Origin: Rhizophagus sp. LPA8_4_AMF
Taxonomy: Eukaryota > Glomeromycota > Glomeromycetes > Glomerales > Glomeraceae
Direction: 5' to 3'
DNA length: 35,630 nucleotides
Assembly (NCBI GenBank): GCA_021464525.1
Contig: JADRCO010000372.1
Span: forward strand, 1 to 35,630
The position numbers and the translations under genes were made by a program. Position 1 is the first letter of the stretch. Every line of letters begins with the position of its first letter. This document shows positions 1 to 11,590 of the stretch, one piece after another. The notes below the pieces were generated by a model. It worked only from the letters and a program-made list of their open reading frames with translations, was not told the origin of the DNA and made no database searches.

Positions 1-110
1 TCGAACGCCAAAAAATAACCAACCAAAATTAGATAATTTCTTGAGTCGTCATCCCATCACGGGTTAAATCTTTTTTACGCATTTTTTTCAATTATGTCTA
101 CTCAGCAAAT

Positions 111-263
111 TCAAAAAGTCTGAAGCGATAAAGTAAACATTTCAGACATATCTTCCTGCTGTTCATCGTTTGAATCTGTATTATTTTCGTCTAACTCTAA
201 TAATATGGTTTCAATAAGTTTTTCTTCTATTACTTGCTGTAATTCTTTGCGTTTACGTGACAT
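111..263 (-). CDS. Small hypothetical ORF, possible first exon of a larger gene
   Basis: A 50-codon ORF begins with ATG at 263 and ends in TGA at 113..111. It starts MSRKRKELQQ and continues with a Glu/Leu-rich stretch and an acidic Asp/Asn/Glu/Gln patch, then MFTLSLQTF. The charged, low-complexity start looks like the N-terminus of a DNA-binding or transposon protein, but no family is recognised. Lys/Arg-rich codons follow the stop in another frame, so the ORF may be one exon of a gene running off the left edge, or a decayed fragment. Upstream on the coding strand, at about 365-410, lies locally GC-richer sequence with repeated CGACCG units. It is shorter than typical genes and could be chance. 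Confidence 0.22.
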   Translation of the reverse strand: MSRKRKELQQVIEEKLIETILLELDENNTDSNDEQQEDMSEMFTLSLQTF

Positions 264-2400
264 TTAAGAAAAAATATATATCAATATAAGAAGTTCGAAC
301 TAAATTTCAATCTAAAGCAGTTCAATTTGCGATCGAAAATAAAAAAATTTTATTGGATAATTTTTGTACAACAAAATCCGACCGAAAAATACGACCGACC
401 GGAAATGAACAGGGCTATTGTGTTATGTTAAAACATTTGAGAAAATGCTTTTTAAACATAAACAAAATTAACTAAAAACCTTAAAAAGTGTGCGTAACTA
501 TTCACTTATTGTATTATTAATGAATAAATGAAAATTCAGTCTAAACTACAATTTTTGCATGATTATACACAAATATATTAGGTGCATTAAAGATTTATTT
601 AAGATTTCTTGATCTAATATTTGAAAACATCAATTCGTGATATTACTTAATAGCCAAAAAATTTTTGGTAACATAGAAACGCGAGGTATTTTCGGCTGAG
701 TAGAAGATATACCTGAGGAAATGAGTTGTCTGGAGTAGGATATTGTGCATACAAAGATCCAGCGTTATGATATGACAAATTTTATTGGTCAGATTCATTT
801 TGTTCAACATTTATCAGAAATTTCACATTTTAAAAAATGCAAAGAATATATATCATGATTCATTTTTTTTATAAAATATATTGTTGGATTTTTTTTTAGT
901 AAAATACTAGAAAAATCTATAGATTATTTTAGTGAAAATAGCGATTATGTGCTAAATAGTATTTTTTTTTTTTTTATTTTACAATTGAAAACAGTAGTAT
1001 GATAACCCATTATATCAAATAGCTTACACTGTTATTTAATACAAAAAAATGTATAACAACGTAATATATTATGTGATTATTTCTATGCAACCAATATATT
1101 TTTGTCATATTAATCTATGCCAATTTTTAATAATCTAGTATTTCAATTCATTATTTTTTTTTTATATTTTGAACTCATATATGCTTGCAAAAATATATTT
1201 CATTACTTTTTCCAGATGGGTTATCATTCCAAGGTTCTGAAAAATATAAAAATAATTTTCATATATTTATTTAAATTTTCAAAATAAAAAATAAAAAAAT
1301 GATCACGGCTCTAAAAATTGTTGTTATGTTACTATTTTCAATTTATTCAGTATTGTTATAAATATCAATTATATATAATTGTGATTTATAATTAATTACA
1401 TTTATTGACATCCAAAAATTATTAAATAAACTTTGTTTCACTACCATGATAATTCCGAACGCGATAATGGAACAATTCATTAATATACAAATATCATAAT
1501 AAAGACATTTAACGAAATTACGATTTTATCAAATTCAAATAGATTTACATATGTCAAAAAATATATGATCAATTAATATAGAGAAATTACAAAAAAGTAT
1601 CAATATTTGAATTTATTAAGAATGTGTCAATTATGTACCATTAAAAAAATTGCCTACCAGATATAAAAAGTGGAAAGATTATTCTTTAAAGATTCATATC
1701 AAAAAATATTCTAAACAATTAAGGAAAATACAATTTCAAATTATTTCGATAGACAAACAACGACTTATCAACCAAATTATATTAGTGATATGTGCATAAA
1801 AAAAACTTATAATTAGAAATAGTGAAGATTAAACATTCAAGTTATTACTTCAATCTCTAATTCAACAAAAACTTTATATATCAAGATGTTAAGGTTGTCA
1901 TAATAATTATGAAATACCTTGTATTTATTTTCTAACAACCAATGAAAATGTAGTTATATTAGAACGTAATGGTCATGTGGTTTTATCATTAACAATATTA
2001 CACGTTATATTTATAGAAAAATTGGTTTTTACATGAAAGAAGTTGGCAGCAATACTATATATACATTTTTTTATTGACATTAATAATTATTAATAATAAA
2101 AAAGAACTATGCTTAAATATGTATTATTATAATTATACCTATTAAAATGTATTATTGAAAAAAAACAAAACCGAAAAAAGAAAAGTGAGAAAAATCAATT
2201 TTTTACAGTTGAAAAAAATCAACGATCTGCTGCGGTCGTTCCAAAGCAGGCGGAATGTGCACATGACCCAACAGCTTTCGATCAGGCGCAGGCATGTCAT
2301 GCACATTTATATTATGGCACAGGTTTTTATGTTACACAATTTCTAGTTATTTAGAATGATTTAATAATAAAAGTCTTTTCAAAACTTGATAGTTTTACTT
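264..2400. other. AT-rich intergenic stretch, no supported gene
   Basis: About 2.1 kb of very AT-rich DNA with T-runs (a run of 14 at about 962-975) and many stops in all frames. A 63-codon frame at 2155..2346 has only a TTG start and shows no family resemblance. Its GC-richer core, 2250-2310, holds an imperfect inverted repeat: ATGTGCACATGAC near 2255 against GTCATGCACAT near 2297. This might be a remnant of an element. I see nothing else here. Confidence 0.5.
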
Positions 2401-2575
2401 AGTGATGGGACTTAAAAATTATTTCAAATCTTTTTTAATTAATAAGTACTTATTAAGTACTTATTAAGTTAATTATTAAGACTAATTATTAACTTAAAAA
2501 TTAAAAATCCTATGTTAATTTAAATTATTGACTTAATAAGTACTTATTAAGTTAAAATTAAAAAATCCCATCACT
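2401..2575. mobile_element. MITE-like element with terminal inverted repeats
   Basis: The sequence starts AGTGATGGGA and ends TCCCATCACT, a perfect 10-bp terminal inverted repeat. Both ends continue into A/T-rich complementary sequence (CTTAAAAATT against AATTAAAAAA). The interior contains three copies of TAAGTACTTATTAAG, itself nearly palindromic, so the whole 175 bp can fold on itself. ACTT flanks both ends (2397-2400 and 2576-2579), fitting a short target-site duplication. No protein is encoded. This is the pattern of a non-autonomous DNA transposon; the superfamily cannot be assigned, and the 4-bp duplication could partly be chance in T-rich flanks. Confidence 0.7.
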
Positions 2576-3806
2576 ACTTTTACTCCTAAGTTTGTAAAAA
2601 AACTTTCTATATGACTATTTAGCAAAGTAAAATACAATAAATATTAAAAATAGTGTAGAATATACATAATAAAAAGAATCATCTTTCCAAGATGAAATTA
2701 CAGGAAAAAACACGCGTATCGAATATCTACTATTTTTAGATTAGCAATGCAAAGTCACGTTGCAAAAATTGTTGGTAGCACTCTTGGGGTAGTTGTTTTC
2801 TTGAACCCGTTTTGGTATAGTAGAAACAAGTTCCGTATAAAAAGATATACATAAGCCACTAAAGCCACTTTTAAGCCCATCCTTATTTCAATCATCGGGC
2901 AAACAAATAAAATAATTTTAATAAGCTCAAGGGTTTAATAATTTATGTTGAGTACAAATTTGCATCCTTCACAACAAAATTTTATTATCATTTCAATATT
3001 GAATCTAAATAGAGAGAAATACTAATAATGCAAAATTCAGAAATCTCTAATGTGAAAATACATTGTTACAAAATGATTTGTGGTCTGTAATAGTTTTTTC
3101 GATAATCTTGAATATCTAAGAACAAAGAAATAAAATTTTTTTTTTAGATATTAATTATTTTTTTCTTTCTCAGGTATTAAACATGTTTCAGAATGGAAAA
3201 AAAGATTTCCGTGATTTTATGCATTTGTAAGCCACTTATAAGCCCCATTGTTTGTTTAATATCAATGATTACTAATTAAACATATAAGGTTGAATTTTTC
3301 AGTGCTTTTGTGAATACAGCCAAAAACTATTATTATGGGCGAAATTTAGAATAATCTGATTAATAATCATATGATAAATTGAACAAGTTTAAGTGCAAAT
3401 CAGGTAATAATTGAATAATATATTAAGCCACTTATAAGCCTTGTCTAATGTTTTGCCAGCAAATACTGTAATAATCCTATCATTGAATCATTAAATGAAA
3501 AAGAACTTGTGTTTATAATTCGACTAAAACCTTGGTAAATATTCCCAACAAATACATTAATAATCAAAACAAAAATATAAATATTCACATTGTTTTAATA
3601 TGTATATAAACCATAAAATTTTGTAGCAACTTTTCTTTTTAAAGAATAGAACACAAACATTTATTTAAATATAATGCCCTCATTTTAATTTCTATACTTA
3701 TAACAATTCTTTTATTATCATAGTCCCTTACTCTAACTTTCCTTTATCATCCACTATTTTATGTAATTCCCTACCTAACCCTTCCTTTACTGGCTTTATA
3801 TATTTA
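2576..3806. other. Intergenic DNA without supported genes
   Basis: AT-rich sequence in which only the short dispersed repeat listed separately stands out. All six frames are broken by stops, and no splice-linked exons were recognised. Confidence 0.5.
2862..3440. repeat. Dispersed short direct repeat AAGCCACTTATAAGCC
   Basis: The 16-mer AAGCCACTTATAAGCC occurs at 3229 and 3425, and as AAGCCACTTTTAAGCC at 2862. Two copies are followed by CC and similar TTGTTTG/CTTATTT sequence. Each copy contains an internal TTATAA. Spacing is irregular (about 367 and 196 bp), so this is not a regular satellite. It may mark decayed copies of one element. No coding sequence lies among them. Confidence 0.4.
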
Positions 3807-4474
3807 CTTTTCCTATCCTTTCCTTTTTTTTTGAAACACATTTTAAACGTTGGATAAAATGAAAAAGTTATTAAGAGTTAGTTAATAAATAAATCAAGAT
3901 TACAATGATGAATAACATATATAAATGTGCTGTACAGCTGTAATCCCTCTAAGTAAAAAATTGAACATTTTTCAAGTCTCTTAGTAAAAATGGTCAATTT
4001 AGTAAAGGTGTTGATCACCTTTACCTGTTTAATATCCATCTATTGCTTTCTCATCTCATCTCAAAATATACCATCTCAAGACATATTTTCTCAAGACATA
4101 TAATCTCAAGATATATTATACAAAGAACCTATCAAAGGCTTTTCCTATCCTTTCCTTTTTTCTGAAACACATTTTAAACATTGGATAAAATGAAAAAGTC
4201 ATTAAGAGTTAGTCAACAAATAAATCAAGATTACAATGATGAATAACATATATAAATGTGCTGTACAGCTGTAATCCCTCTAAGTAAAAAATTGAACATT
4301 TTTCAAGTCTCTTAGTAAAAATGGTCAATTTAGTAAAGGTGTTGATCACCTTTACCTGTTTAATATCCATCTATTGCTTTCTCGTCTCATCTCAAAATAT
4401 ACCATCACAAGACATATCTTCTCAAGACATATCATCTCAAGATACAGTATATTATACAAAGAACCTATCAAAGG
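3807..4474 (+). repeat. Tandem duplication of a ~332-bp promoter and signal-peptide block
   Basis: 3807-4138 and 4139-4474 are nearly identical direct repeats at an offset of about 331 bp. Each begins CTTTTCCTATCCTTTCC and ends CCTATCAAAGG. The repeated unit holds about 180 bp of upstream sequence plus the start of a secreted-protein gene (ATG at 3990 and at 4321). Differences are a handful of substitutions, a shorter T-run in copy 2, and a 5-nt insertion (CAGTA) in copy 2 near 4445. High identity implies a recent duplication. Confidence 0.9.
3990..4138 (+). pseudogene. Duplicated 5' end of secreted-protein gene, copy 1 (broken)
   Basis: From ATG 3990 the frame encodes a good secretion signal: MVNLVKV, a hydrophobic core (LITFTCLISIYCFLI), then SSQNIPSQDI. 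It stops after SQDIFSQDI at an in-frame TAA near 4101. Past the stop the same frame would read SQDILYKEPIKG, matching the start of the conserved body seen only after copy 2. So copy 1 has lost its function by one nonsense change and by separation from the body at the duplication junction. The SQDI unit is repeated three times, a short tandem repeat just after the predicted signal-peptidase site. Confidence 0.7.
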
Positions 4475-4829
4475 ATTAAAACTTTATACTACTATCTCCT
4501 TTGGTTTAAGAGGTGATTTGTTGATTTGGATGGCCTTTAAAGATGAAGATCCAGCATGCATGTTACCTTATCTCCATCTACAATTGATGAATAGTAAAAC
4601 AGGACAAATCAAATATTTAGATCTTAATTACACTCTTCCTGTGGAAGCAGTTTGTCCCATTAATATGGATATTTTACCTTTAACTGATAATTATTTAATG
4701 TTAACTTATGCTAAAACAAAAAATGGCATTAAGGGAAAATATGGCTTGATAATTAATGAAGTTCAAATATTAATATCAAATCATTGTACACATTCTTATT
4801 TCTCATTTATATTTATTCTTCTCCTTTAA
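4321..4829 (+). pseudogene. Secreted protein fragment, frameshifted after the signal peptide
   Basis: ATG 4321 gives the same signal peptide as copy 1 (MVNLVKVLITF...SSQNIPSQ) with SQDI/SQDT repeats, but this frame ends at TAA 4477-4479 after 52 codons. The conserved-looking body is in another frame: LYKEPIKGLKLYTTISFGL, then LRGDLLIWMAFKDEDPAC, LQLMNSKTGQIKYLDLNYT, VEAVCPINMDILPLTDNYL and LTYAKTKNGIKGKYGLII, ending at 4829. A 5-nt insertion (CAGTA, about 4445) relative to copy 1 explains the shift exactly. The body resembles large Rhizophagus-type secreted or surface proteins with repeated beta-strand units; this is recollection of the family style, not a database match. The tail after GLIINEVQ looks non-homologous, so the 3' part is also lost or sits in an unseen exon. 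Confidence 0.65.
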
Positions 4830-6814
4830 TATACTTCTTACAAAAATTAATATTATACAACAAATTTAAATTAATTCAAGTAGCTTACCAGTTATTTCAC
4901 ATTGAAATATGGTTTTTAATATACAAAAGTATTTCCTTTTCTTACTGTATACTTTTTACTTAAATATGGATTATAAAAATAGAAATGGAAATCTTTTACT
5001 GAAGAAAACTTAAAATCAGAGAAGAGAAAGAATACCAATAAATACAAACTCCTAACAACAAATATTTAAATATTTAACAAATAATTAAAACTCTAGAATA
5101 AAAGAAAAGAACAAAAGATCTTTTAGCCTCATTTACATACATTTACTAATTAAAAAATTGCGGAAAAAGAAATAACCACCAAAAAATATATTTTAATATT
5201 GAAGATATTTTATTAATTTAAATAATCATAATAATTATATTAGATGATTGGGCAACGAAATCCTATTGTATAATTGGTAAGGTCTCTTAATTGGATTGTC
5301 CTGCAGAATATAGCCTAAATTTATCTATGAATAGAAATGACATATGAACATATCAGATAATGTTATACAACTGATATTATAATTAATAGAATTTATTACC
5401 TAGTGGTAAATATGTAAGACATTAAATTATAAGAGGAAAACTACCTAATTACAAAAATTAGGCTTAGTATTTCAAAGTTTGGAACTATATTAATATTGAA
5501 ATACTTAAAAAAAACTTTATTTAAAGACAATACAAAATAGTAAAAGTGGAAACCACCACTGATATTTTATGACAACTGCCAGGACCAGACATAACTACAG
5601 CAGCTATGAATTAGAGAAGTACTTCTTAATTACTTCCTGACTCCTTACAACCTTATTCCAAAGATACTATCTTTTCATATTTTCCATATTATATAATAAA
5701 ATATATTTTTTAAGTATACAACTGATATTATAATTAATAGGATTTACTTATTAGTGATACTTGAATGCTTAAATGGATTTGAAGATTTGAATAGATTCAA
5801 AGAAAATTAAAGGAAGATTAGAGAATTTTAAAATAATTGATGAAAAATCACAATTTAATTGAAAGCATGATATATAATATATTAATATTTAATAAGTAAA
5901 GATTGTCAAAATAAACATAATTACAAAAACTAGTTGAAATAATATTACTTTACCAAAATATTATTTATACCTGCAATTTAAAAAAGAAAAAATATTATTA
6001 CATAATTTATATAAGTAATTTATTTCTCACTTGAAGTGAAATCATTGTATATTTTTCAAACTGAATTTTTTAGATAAAAAATTTTTTAGAGAATATAGTA
6101 ACTTATATTATACTATCAATGTCTTTAAATTACAAATATACACAATATCAACATTGATAAAAAATCCCAGATAATGGATTATTTTAATCAAAAGAATATG
6201 ATAAGAAATTATATAGAAGAAATTGTTGTAAGATTATACTTTTCTAGTAATATTACTACTTTACATACTTTACATTCATGCTGTAAGATATAATAAGAAA
6301 TTATGTAAATTAGTCTTAGGCCATATTACTTATTTTTACATGGTTAATGGGACTTGTTAGTTAAATGATCATTGGTAATCTGATCTGGGGATTTACCATA
6401 ACTGTACTCAGCCTTTTTTTTATGCCATAATGGAGAAAAAAAATTACCATCAGACGTTTTACTTTAAAGTAAAATATTAAAGATGGAGGTAAATGTATAA
6501 ATAGAAATTCATAATTTAAAGAACCACATTCACTACAAACAGAATTCTTTACTTCAAATATAATAATGATAGGTTATTACATTCTTTTTCCAAACTCCAA
6601 AAATATTGTAATTAAGTAATTAAAAGTTACACATCACGTTTTATAAAAAACATAATTCATTTCAATAAGATTGTTTATACACGTAATTTTTTAATCTATT
6701 AATACTGTACGTAATCCTTCTGGTAAGTACTAATATAAATAAAACGCAAAATAATAATCTTTTCATTTTTTTTTTTATTTTTATTTTTTTTAAAATAATA
6801 ATTTGGAAATACAG
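4830..6814. other. AT-rich intergenic stretch with one long direct repeat
   Basis: No supported gene in about 2 kb. The sequence TATACAACTGATATTATAAT followed by TAATAG(A/G)ATTTA occurs at 5364-5396 and again at 5715-5746, a direct repeat of about 32 bp with one mismatch, 351 bp apart. It could bracket an inserted or duplicated segment, but the flanks do not match further. Everything else is AT-rich with stops in all frames. Confidence 0.5.
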
Positions 6815-8590
6815 GAGTACTTAATTATGGAAAACATACTGATAGGCTAATGGTAAACTTAAATGAAGAATATACTAAAGATGAGACAAATGAAAAAAAA
6901 TGCTTAGAGGTAAGTTAATTATAGTTTTTTATTTTGATTTAACATAATAATAATTATTATCACTTTTATATATATATTAGGAGAAACTTTCATGTCTTGA
7001 GTTGGAAAATGCTACTTTACAAATATTTTAAATATTTTACAATTGAATTATATTCTTGAATAAATTTTTGTGGGTTAATATGTTAATTTATCTTTTTAAT
7101 TTTAGTCAAAATTGGCTATGGTTGAAAATCAATGTGAAGTTGATGATTTATCATTAACATTTTCTAAACATCCAGTTTGAGTGAGATCAGTTATAATACG
7201 AATGATATACAGGTATTGATTGTTTTTAAATTAAAATTCTGATATTCTTCAATTAATATATAAATAAACTAATTAACTTTTTGACTTTAATCTAAAGCAG
7301 CAATGCCATCAAATATAAATAAGAAAATGATTCATCATCAATCATTTACAATGCCTCGATACTCAATTCAAGTGAATTTTTAACAGATGATTTATGATCA
7401 ATGATTCAAAATTTTGATACTGATCCAAGTGAAAATCTGGGAAGCACTAAATCATATATGCCATAAAAAACTTGGATCTGATGATGATATAAAACAATCA
7501 ACAAAATTAGAAGATTTGCAGTGGGCTTTAAAAATTCTGTCAATATATAAAAATTGGGTTAAAATGAAAAGTTTTCATTCCATAATTGATTCATGGATTG
7601 AAAAAGCAAACAGGTTATGATGAAAACCAATATAGAAAGTCCTGCAATTTTATCACCACATTCTTCTGAATCACCAGTTTCCTATACTTTAAATCCTTGA
7701 TTATTCCCTCTAACAATGAAAAATCAAAGTATAAAGAAAAGGAAGAAGTAGTTAAAGATGTTAATGAAGATAGAAACAAAATTAATCTACCAGTAAATCA
7801 TATATTTTTACATACTCTCACTTGATTTATGGATGATTTCTCTAACTATTAATTTTTATTAATCTATAAAATTCAATCAAAGATATACTGATGTAAGTGA
7901 AAAGGAACATAGCCAAGAATGTAATAAAAAGAAATGAATAATAAAAAAAAAGAGGATAAATTCACTAAATATGGAGCTGACCTCCAAAGGTTAAATTTAG
8001 AAGTTAATAATAAATCATCAGATTCAACTAGTTTGCAAAGGAATGATTTATCAGATTCACTTAGTATCATTTCGGCAGACCAGATTAAAATTGTTGATTT
8101 GGAAACTGCTAAAGCAAGAGCATGACAGTGGTCTTTTCAACATATAAAGAACCCGCCGTTATGAGTCCGGAGTAAAAAAATGATAATACTCAAATTTGCG
8201 ATTTTATGGGTGTGGGTACACAAAACAATCTATATGAAATTTATTTGGTCATGTGATGTATAAATTGACCAATTGAATCGAAGCTATCGATCATGTGAAA
8301 TATTTCAGGCTTAAAAAAAATTAAGACAATTGGATTAGCAATTAAATTCAAATTTTACCATAGAATGATGCTGATATTCATTTATAATGATATTAGACAG
8401 ATAATGAACAAATTTTATCCTAATAAAACAAATAAACAATGAAAAATTGAAAGAGATAATCTGCTCACCGGAAGGTATTATTTCACGATCAGAGTGCAGG
8501 CTGAAAACAAATGCAATGAGGATTTTAGATCTAGTTAATACTGGGATTAAATTTGATCAAATTGTTAAAGTTGGAATGAATGCCCAGTAA
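6815..8590 (+). pseudogene. Decayed multi-exon gene, family not recognised
   Basis: Several coding-like pieces on one strand are joined by plausible splice sites. 6815-6909 encodes GKHTDRLMVNLNEEYTKDE and CLE before a GTAAGT donor. 6981-7031 (after TATTAG) continues in phase with EKLSCLELENATLQ. 7106-7180 (after TTTTAG) reads SKLAMVENQCEVDDLSLTF. Later pieces include SSEFLTDDL, LQWALKILSIYKNWVKMKS, a Lys/Glu-rich segment near 7720-7790, LSDSLSIISADQIKIVDLE, QWSFQHIKNPPLMSPE and NNLYEIYLVM. The last piece, 8453-8590, encodes 45 codons (EIICSPEGIISRSECRLKT, then ILDLVNTGIKFDQIVKVG) ending in TAA. Stops and frame changes break almost every junction. The order suggests a coiled-coil N-terminus, a polar linker and a folded C-terminus. 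Function unknown. Confidence 0.45.
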
Positions 8591-8848
8591 AACGTTTCTA
8601 TCAAGTTTTCATACAAAAAATGTAATATATATTAATATTATGAATTTAATACAATTATAAGCATCCATTTATATAAAATTTGTAATAAATATGTAGTACT
8701 TTTATTTAGAATTCAAAAGCAAATTTGTATATTATTTATTAGATTTTTTTTTTTACATATTTGTAAATTATATAAACATAATATATTAAATATGTATTAA
8801 TTTTGCTATAAAATATTGATAATATACTATTCTAAAATAATTAATAAA

Positions 8849-9990
8849 TTATTTTTTATGTTGTTTCTTATCATATTTTTGTTTATCATCATCATTTTTT
8901 TGTTGTGTTATATTACGCTTATGATTAGAATGTCTTACTTGAGGGATTTCTTCTTGCTTTTTATCATTATGTGATTTTTGTGTTGTTTTACACTTGTGAC
9001 CACATTGCTTTACTTGAGGAGCCTCTTGATCACCTTCATATTCATCAGTTTCTCATTCTTCATCACTTTTTGTTATATTACGTTACACTTGTGACTAGAA
9101 CATTTTACTTGAGAAGTTTCTTTTCGTTTTCAATTATTGTGTGTTGCTTCATGCTTGTTACCAAGATCTTTAACTTGTGAAACTTCTTGATTAGTTTCTC
9201 GCGCTAAATATAAAAAGTTTGGAAGAACTTAATAATGAACCTTCACAAAGTAAGTATAAATTATAATGCATTTTATAGATTTTTAACAAATAATTAACTA
9301 ATAATTATAATATCATATTGAAAGCAATTTATAGAGTAATACTACAAAAAAGTGATGAAGAGCTGTTAAATCCCAATAATGGTTCTGCAGTAATAATATT
9401 ATAATTTCAAAGTATTATATAATTCATAATTCATTGATTAATTTACAAAAAAAATTCATATAATATTTAAAAATTACCACAATTTTTTGTTGATAAAGTT
9501 GATCTGCTTGTTTGTTGCCCTTCTTCATTGATTTCAATCATTAGATTCAATCACTTTTCTTTTCTTAAATTTTTTGCTTTTTCCATTGGTTTACGAGACT
9601 TAAGTGTCTTTTGAGTTTTATCACTAAGATTAAGAGTTGATCCTACATGTTTAAAAAAGAGCATTGTTAAACAATCCAGCTAATCAATTTAAAAATTGAA
9701 CATATAGCTTACATTTATAATTATCATGTTGATGGATCATCTCACGTTCAGCCCAATCACTAACAGTTTCTGAAAAAGATGGATTTTTTTCAAAACTAAG
9801 GCAAATAAAAAATTAAACATTAAGTTAAAAAAAAATCAAATTAATAAATTCAATTATCTACCTTATCAATACATTTATTAATTTCACTAAGAGGCATATC
9901 ATGATATTCAGTAGTGGGGCATAAAGGATAGAGCTTTTCAGCTACTAAAAATCTCATAAACTCCCGCAATTTTTAAATTTTTTTTTTAAA
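8849..9990 (-). pseudogene. Decayed multi-exon gene with HK-rich C-terminal repeats
   Basis: Minus-strand pieces in order. About 9985-9860: FMRFLVAEKLYPLCPTTEYH then MPLSEINKCIDK before a GTAGAT donor. About 9798-9710: LSFEKNPSFSETVSDWAERE then MIHQHDNYKC with GTAAGC. 9646-9490: GSTLNLSDKTQKTLKSRKP and a Lys-rich run with a stop. From 9206 (after TTTAG) to 8849: four degenerate units of the form E-x-(S/P)-Q-V-(K/R)-x(3)-(H/N)-K, for example EAPQVKQCGHKCKTTQ and EIPQVRHSNHKRNITQQ, ending DKQKYDKKQHKK and TAA. In-frame stops (near 9140 and 9056) and a frameshift between units mark decay. The tail repeats are basic and could bind nucleic acid. No family is recognised. The phased exons support a real former gene. 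Confidence 0.45.
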
Positions 9991-10081
9991 AAATTCAATT
10001 ATAAACATACAATACCATATAACCATGCCAAATTCTTTCTTACTGGGTATGTTTCAGACTTAAGTTGAAATTAAATATTAC

Positions 10082-10760
10082 AGCAAATTTTTGTCAGCTC
10101 TTGATCTAAAATCAATTGAAGAATTGAACGAAGGAGCAGGCAAAGATGCCCTAATAACAGTATATTCAGCAATATAGAAGGATGGTCAATTACTGTATAT
10201 AAAAAGTATGGTGGTGGACTGTGCGAACAAAGGTAATGCTAATAAAATAGTTATAAATAGTTGGAACCAAAAATTATAGATTATTGTCGAACTTAATGAT
10301 ATTCATGTAAATCTTAATGATTTTCATGACGAAGTCATAAGAATAGATTTTATGAAAGTGGACTTGATCTATAAGATCATTTTTTAATGTTGATGATATT
10401 AATGGTATTATATCATTTATGGCACACGAAATTTTAAGAGATAATACTAATATTTCCAGCTATCGGTATATACAGCTTCTCTATGATTATATGGAAATTT
10501 ACGTCTGGAGTTTCGCCATTTTATGGTAAAGCCCATGATCTTCAACTTTGTATATAAAGGCGAACGTCCTGAAATTATTGAAGCACCCCGTAGTGCTATG
10601 TAAGTTTGTCGAAATTCATGAAAAAAATGCTAGGATAAAATTCATCAAAAAAATCAAACTACAGAAATTATCAAAATCATTGGATTTTGATTTAGAAATC
10701 AATGATGAGCTAATGGGATTTATAAATGCCCAATTGGATATAAAAAGTTTATATATCAAA
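10082..10760 (+). pseudogene. Protein kinase pseudogene 1
   Basis: Kinase landmarks appear in the right order but in shifting frames. LSALDLKSIEELNEGAGKDA then TVYSAI-stop-KDGQLLY matches a Gly-rich loop region with an A-I-W-K-D-G block in which TGG has become TAG (near 10174). About 10400-10440 reads GIISFMAHEILRDN, corresponding to the subdomain VIII 'SFMAPEIL' motif with P changed to H. About 10460-10540 reads IYSFSMIIWKFTSGVSPFYG, then KAHDLQLC, subdomains IX-X. KGERPEIIEAP follows in yet another frame. The catalytic HRD region is too decayed to read. At least three frameshifts and two stops leave no functional product. The style matches the kinase families strongly expanded in Rhizophagus. 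Confidence 0.8.
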
Positions 10761-10769
10761 TCATTTATT

Positions 10770-11590
10770 TGATTACCATCAATAAATTGATTGAAATTCT
10801 AGAAAAATCAATCCTTGAATTGTAGTATTATGATAAGTCATGCATCAGGTACAGTATGTACAAAAAAAGATGTATAAACTTACACAATTTTTTAAATTAA
10901 TTCTTATTTGTTTATTTAGATAGTAACAATTTTTAATTTATACTATTCATGAATAACGAATTTTTCAAAAGATTCATAATATTTAAGTGAAAATTTGAAA
11001 TCATGATTATGTATTCTCTATTTTATTTTGACACTAAGACTAGAACAATAAATTATTTTAGTAATTTCTTAGTTAATGCATTTTTTTAATTATTAAATAT
11101 TGATTTTATTTACAGTATCATATTATTAAATGATATTAAATATAAGTTAGGAAACCTAATAAAGAAAGTTTCAATTATTCAATTGTTTAATTATTTATAT
11201 TATCAAAAATCAACTGATGAATCAATCACTTGACAAAATGTAAGCAACGCCAGGATAAAAAAAAAAAAAATTTCTTTTAATTACAAAGAAATAAAATGAC
11301 AATTTTTATTTTTTCCAAATTAATCGAATACAAAATCTCTTGGCTTCCAATAACGCAATTCTAGTACAAATGATTATTGGAAATGCTTTAAATATAATAG
11401 GTTGAAAATATGAACTGAATAAAAAATAGGTTTATCATATAATACACGAGATTATGGATTACAACTTGCGAGTACTGTATTTAGTGAACTATTTATCATT
11501 ATTATTATTAGGATTAATTTGATATGAATTGTCAATATAAATTTATTGAATAATATACAAACTAAAAATAAACAAATTAACATTAATTAG
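10770..11590. other. Intergenic DNA, nothing recognised
   Basis: AT-rich sequence with a 13-base A run near 11260 and no reading frame, splice-linked exon or inverted repeat that I can support. Confidence 0.5.

Noticed and set aside
2155-2346. 63-codon plus-strand frame, Lys/Arg-rich
   Set aside because: Only a non-ATG start, no family resemblance and no neighbours; more likely chance in A-rich sequence.
4335-4353. Hairpin AAAGGTG-TTGAT-CACCTTT
   Set aside because: It lies within the signal-peptide codons of the duplicated gene and is explained by coding sequence.
8150-8180. Hammerhead-ribozyme-like ATGAGTCCGGAG
   Set aside because: The conserved CTGATGA and GAAA core and the three stems are not present; the sequence is explained by the coding remnant MSPE.
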